A stretch of 35,964 bases of DNA from assembly GCF_003236315.1 (NCBI RefSeq), contig NZ_POTY01000037.1, forward strand, positions 1 through 35,964, given 5' to 3'. The notes under the pieces are model-generated. The model had not been told where the DNA came from. It searched no databases and was given only the letters and a program-made list of their open reading frames with translations. The stretch is from Micromonospora craterilacus (lineage in GTDB: Bacteria; Actinomycetota; Actinomycetes; Mycobacteriales; Micromonosporaceae). The translations under genes and the position numbers were made by a program. Positions within the stretch are counted from its first letter, which is position 1; every line of letters begins with the position of its first letter. This document shows, in pieces, positions 35,924 through 35,964 of this stretch.

Positions 35924-35964
35924 GACCAGCGAGACTAATCCACCCGCCCATGCCGCACCCCCAC

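Overview
The window is high-GC DNA with very strong third-position G/C bias, frequent GTG starts, stop/start overlaps between neighbouring genes and several apparently leaderless promoters. Together with the gene families present this points to a filamentous actinomycete. A Micromonospora-like member of the Micromonosporaceae is the best guess, by inference only. I see no rRNA, tRNA, CRISPR array, transposase or integrase. About 32 genes are supported, plus one gene remnant and one doubtful small ORF.

Left part (1-9290). An interrupted palindrome of unknown role (16-96) precedes a leftward four-gene ABC importer operon (lipoprotein binding protein, two permeases, ATPase; 251-4221). Next come a DUF998-like membrane protein, a beta-rich lipoprotein of unknown function, a KefB-type cation/proton antiporter divergent from a MarR regulator with a 21-bp palindrome between them, and a SigC-type ECF sigma factor without an adjacent anti-sigma gene.

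STAND/TPR block (9407-14168). A leftward pair of overlapping genes encodes a STAND-like P-loop NTPase with a helical N-terminal region and a large helical-repeat protein. Divergent from it is a protein built of exact 36-residue repeats. At the right edge of the block a DoxX-like membrane protein is cut off after about 19 residues, which looks like an insertion or rearrangement scar. This may be a little-described NTP-dependent conflict or signalling module.

Middle (14221-20262). A WYL regulator is divergent from an AlkZ/YcaQ-like DNA glycosylase that carries a QAQ motif. A compact trpB-trpA-gntR operon follows, with palindromic candidate GntR operators upstream and no other trp genes in view. 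A DUF4184-like membrane protein follows.

Rifamycin-resistance locus (20333-24948). This is the clearest functional unit in the window: a 19-bp perfect inverted repeat matching the rifamycin-associated element (RAE) lies upstream of rox (rifampicin monooxygenase), which is followed 31 bp later by helR (HelD-family RNA polymerase-protecting ATPase). Drug destruction and target protection therefore appear to share one inducible transcript. A SAM methyltransferase is divergent from it, and a perfect hairpin sits between the two.

Right part (24962-35923). This holds an Eis-like GNAT acetyltransferase, a two-helix membrane protein, a Tat-exported M28 metallopeptidase, a small secreted four-cysteine protein, an SDR-like oxidoreductase divergent from an HxlR regulator, a RibD/DHFR-like protein, a MmcQ/YjbR protein, a padR-ABC ATPase-FtsX permease operon and a spermidine-synthase-like protein. 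Perfect hairpins mark several transcript ends.
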